Assembly: GCA_963704535.1 (NCBI GenBank)
Contig: OY969916.1
Span: 992,001 to 1,056,000, forward strand
Source of the DNA: G963704535 sp963704535
GTDB lineage: Bacteria; Chloroflexota; Chloroflexia; Chloroflexales; Roseiflexaceae
Direction of reading: 5' to 3'
Length of the DNA stretch: 64,000 nt
Positions 61,101-64,000 of the stretch are shown one piece after another (position 1 is the first letter of the stretch; the number at the start of each line of letters is the position of its first letter). Below the pieces are notes generated by a model that saw only the letters and a program-made list of their open reading frames with translations, did not search any database and was not told where the DNA came from. The translations under genes and the position numbers were made by a program.

Positions 61101-61134
61101 GTGAAACGTGAAAAGAGAGGTCTTCACGTTTCAC
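61101..61134. repeat. Heptanucleotide hairpin (CGTGAAA units) between nuoG and nuoH
   Basis: GTGAAACGTGAA (61101-61112) pairs perfectly with TTCACGTTTCAC (61123-61134). The right arm covers the nuoG stop codon (61131-61133). Confidence 0.82.
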
Positions 61135-63893
61135 TCCAGCTTACTCACCGCGACCCGTGTCCGCGCGCCGGTCAAGATCGCCGCCAGGTTGGCGCCGCGC
61201 ACTCGCGGGATCAGCACCAGCCCATCGGCCAGGCTGCCGTCGATCTGCGCGGGCAGCTCCAGCGCGCCGGCAGCTGATCGGACCTGCACTCGCTCGCCGA
61301 TCGCCACGCCGAGGCGCTGGGCGTCCGCCACGCTCAGGATCACGTGCGCCGGCGGGACGTGCGCCTCCAGGCGCGAGCCACGCACCCACTCGCCGCCATC
61401 GTACAGCCGCGCCGGCGTCATCAGCGTGAACGGGTAGCGCTCATCGGCACCCGGCAGCTCCGGCTCGCGGAACGCCACGGCGAAGATACTCTTGCCGTCG
61501 TCGGCCTGCGCCGGGAGCTGAATGCCGACCCCCTCCGGGTTCGTGTAGGAGGTGCCATCGTAGTAGAACGGCTCGTTCGGCTGGCGGCCCCACGACTTGC
61601 GAGTCAGCTCCAGGCTGGTGTAGCTGGTCCCCCGGTAGCCGGGCACGCCCCGGCTAATCTCGTCGGCAATATCGCTGGAGACGACGTAATCCCACACCAT
61701 CGGCGGCGCCGCAACGGTGACTGCTGTCGTCGTCGCGCGAGCCCTGGTGCTCTTCTTGGTCTCGGCGACGACCGGCGGGGCCGGCACCAGGTCCTGGATC
61801 GCCCGCGCGACATCCTGAAAGATCATCCAGTCGGCCGGCAGATCGCCTTCGCTGTCCCGCGCCTGCCGGAAGCGCTGGACCCGCCGCTCGGCGTTGGTAA
61901 AGGTGCCCTCGCGCTCGGCGAAGGTCGTGGCGGGCAGCACCACATCGGCGAGTTGGGCCGTCTCGGTCATAAACAGGTCCTGAACGACCAGGAACTCCAG
62001 CGAGGTCAGCGCCTCGGCGAGGGCGTCGCTGGCGCGCGCCGGGTTGAGGCCGGCGATGTACATGCCGCGCAGGCGCCCCTCCACGGCTGCGCCCCACATC
62101 TCGCGGGCGCTCAGGCCGCGCTGGGGCAGTGCGGCGCCGCCGGGTCCGGCGTCCGGCCGGATGCCCATGTCGAGCGCGCCGCGGCTATTGCCGGCCGGCA
62201 GCAGCGCGATCAGGCCATTGTTGGGCCGGCCGACCTTGCCGGTGATCAGCGCCAGGTTCGCCAGCGCCTGGGTCAGCGCCTGGCCGGCGCTCAGGGCCGC
62301 GCGCCCATAAACGATGATCCCATTCTCGGCCGTGGCAAAGGCCCGCGCCGCCGCGCGAATGCTGTCCTCCGCGACACCGGCCACCTCGGCGAGCTGCGCG
62401 ATCGGCAGTCGCCCCAGCCCGCGCCGCAGGTCCTCGACGCCACGCAGCCGTGGGGTGATGAAGTCATCCTTCTGAAGATTCTCCTCGAAGATCGCGCTCA
62501 TCAGCGCCGCCACCAGGTGCGCCTCGGCGCCGGGGCGCGTTCGCAGGCCGCGCGTCGCGAAGCGCTCCAACTTGGTCGGGTGCGCCTGCACCACCGTCAG
62601 GTCGCCGCCCCGATCGACGATGCCGCGTAGCCGCAGCATGTACAGCGGGGCCTCCTCTTCGGGGTCGGCGCCGACTACCAGGACCGCCGTGCCCTTGCCG
62701 AGCGTCATCAGGTTGGTGCCGGCGCCCACGCCCAGTGCCGGCACCAAGTCATCGAGCGGCGGCTCGCCGGCGGCGCCGGTCCGGTGATCCAGGTTGTTCG
62801 AGCCCAGCACCTCGCGGAACAGCTTCTGGAACAGGTACAGATCCTCGTTCGCCAGCTTCGGGCCAGCCAGGCCGCCCAGCGCCTCCGCACCCACCGACGT
62901 GCGGATCTGGGCCAGCTTCTCGGCCACGAAGCGCAGCGCCTCATCCCAAGTGACCTGGGCCCACTGGTTGTTGCGGCGGATCATCGGGGTCTTCAGGCGC
63001 TCCCCGCTCTCGAAGTAGCGCATCCCGAAGCGGCCCTTGTCGCAGATCCAGATCTCGTTGACGAAATCGTTCTCGCGCGGCATCACCCGCATCAGTTTGT
63101 TGTAGCGCATGTCGAGCGAGATATCGCAGCCGACCGGGCAGTGCGGGCAGATGCTGGGCTTCGAACTCAGCTCCCACACGCGGGCCTTGAAGCGGAAATC
63201 GGAGGTCGTGAGTGCGCCGACCGGGCAGATATCGGTGGTATTGCCGGAGAACTTCGAGTCGAACGGCGGGTCGCTCTTGGAGATAATCTCCCAGAGCGGC
63301 CACGGTTGTCGAAACCCAGCACCGGGTCGCCGGCGATCTCGTCCTGGAAGCGCACGCAGCGGGCGCACAGGATGCAGCGCTCGCGGTCGAGGTAGATCAG
63401 GTCGCCGAGCGGGATCGGCTTCTCAAAGTGGACCTTATCGGCGTAGTCAAAGCGCGACTTACCCGGCCCCCACTCCATCGTCAGGTTCTGCAGCGGGCAC
63501 TCGCCGCCCTTGTCGCACACCGGGCAGTCGAGCGGGTGCGAGGTCAGCAGGAACTCCAGCGCGCCACTTTGGGCGAACTTCACCCGGTCGGTGTCGGTCT
63601 TGACGACCATGCCATGCGCTGACCGGGGTCATGCAACCGGCCTGGAGCTTATTGGCCATCAGCGCCAGCACCGGCTGGCCGTCGGGGCCCAGCACCGGCT
63701 GGCGAGTGGCCGGGTCGATCCTGGGTGTCCAGATCTCGACCATGCACATCCGGCACATGCCGACCGGCTTCATCTTCGGGTGGTAGCAGAACACCGGGAC
63801 CGAGACGGCGCCGGCGCGGGCCGCATCCACGACATTAGTGCCGGCCGGAACTGTCACCGTTCGGCCATCGACTATCAGGGTGACATCGGGCAT
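61131..63893 (-). CDS. nuoG: NADH-quinone oxidoreductase subunit G, frame interrupted twice
   Basis: About 920 residues in all. The first part (from ATG 63893) has the 2Fe-2S motif VGMCRMCMVE and GCMTPVS. Near 63611-63620 the frame changes; GCAT looks duplicated there, and removing it gives MTPVSGMVVKTD. The second part holds HPLDCPVCDKGGECPLQN and RCILCARCVRFQDEI. A second change near 63297-63303 (one base missing) leads to LWEIISKSD, ICPVGALT, the CPHCPVGCDISLD cluster and the molybdopterin-oxidoreductase-like body. All cluster ligands are present, so the breaks are probably sequence errors rather than a dead gene. Confidence 0.88.
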
Positions 63894-63928
63894 ACATTAT
63901 CTCTCTTGCCTGACGAAGGATGCCAGAG

Positions 63929-64000
63929 TTACAGCTCGAAGACGCGATCGATCGGGCAGGCGAAACCTGGCAGCACGGGTGACGTTAACTCATCGCCAGA
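63929..64000 (-). CDS. nuoF: C-terminal end of the next nuo gene, probably nuoF
   Basis: Only 23 residues and a stop (TAA at 63929) are inside the window, ending PGFACPIDRVFEL. The frame is co-directional with nuoG and ends 35 bp before it, where nuoF stands in most operons of this order. The fragment is too short for a firm match, so the name rests on position. Confidence 0.45.
   Translation of the reverse strand, partial: SGDELTSPVLPGFACPIDRVFEL

Noticed and set aside
1..64000. tRNA or rRNA genes
   Set aside because: No T-loop GTTCGA-type segment in a cloverleaf setting and no rRNA-like block was seen in the spacers by eye; a short tRNA could still be missed.

Overview
The window is high-GC bacterial DNA that most resembles a member of the Chloroflexota, probably class Chloroflexia (Roseiflexus/Kouleothrix-like). 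This rests on exported proteins with several plastocyanin-type copper domains, a one-by-one nuo gene order, a bacterial translin homologue, a tricorn-type protease, and spacers full of seven-base tandem repeats. No rRNA or tRNA gene was recognised, so the placement is an inference. Several genes are broken by single frame changes (positions 1861-1866, 11113-11121, 19332-19340, 37088-37094, 63297-63303 and 63611-63620). They hit even the essential-type gene nuoG, so many are probably sequence errors in a draft or metagenome assembly.

Layout. 1-16.5 kb: carbohydrate genes (GH2 fragment, galT, alpha/beta hydrolase, an alpha/alpha-barrel protein, GH4, GH106-like), a run of three exported proteins carrying cupredoxin and histidine-rich helical domains, an IS110 element with a candidate bridge RNA, and a lone receiver protein. 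16.5-36 kb: housekeeping and transport genes (MFS exporter, SIS isomerase, two ABC systems, class III aminotransferase, PIG-L deacetylase, translin, tricorn protease, threonine synthase, DedA, endonuclease III).

36-48 kb: a compact six-gene operon on the minus strand with the look of an undescribed defence cassette. In transcription order it holds a PLD-SNF2 helicase, an Eco57I-type adenine methyltransferase, two DUF262 proteins, a DUF3696 AAA ATPase and an unknown 298-residue protein. The last four joints overlap or nearly touch. It starts right after an ABC ATPase gene whose last 45 bp are duplicated in tandem and whose permease genes are missing. A 63-bp minisatellite, an intact ISAzo13-family element with target duplication and an AT-rich membrane-protein gene follow to about 51 kb.

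52-64 kb: complex I genes nuoN to nuoG on the minus strand, plus the end of what is probably nuoF. Every spacer inside this operon is filled with a self-complementary repeat, which is very unusual.

Three repeat classes recur across the window: seven- or eight-base tandem units often arranged as inverted arms, a G/C-rich terminator-like hairpin (about 15 loci), and a palindrome of about 110-190 bp (three copies).
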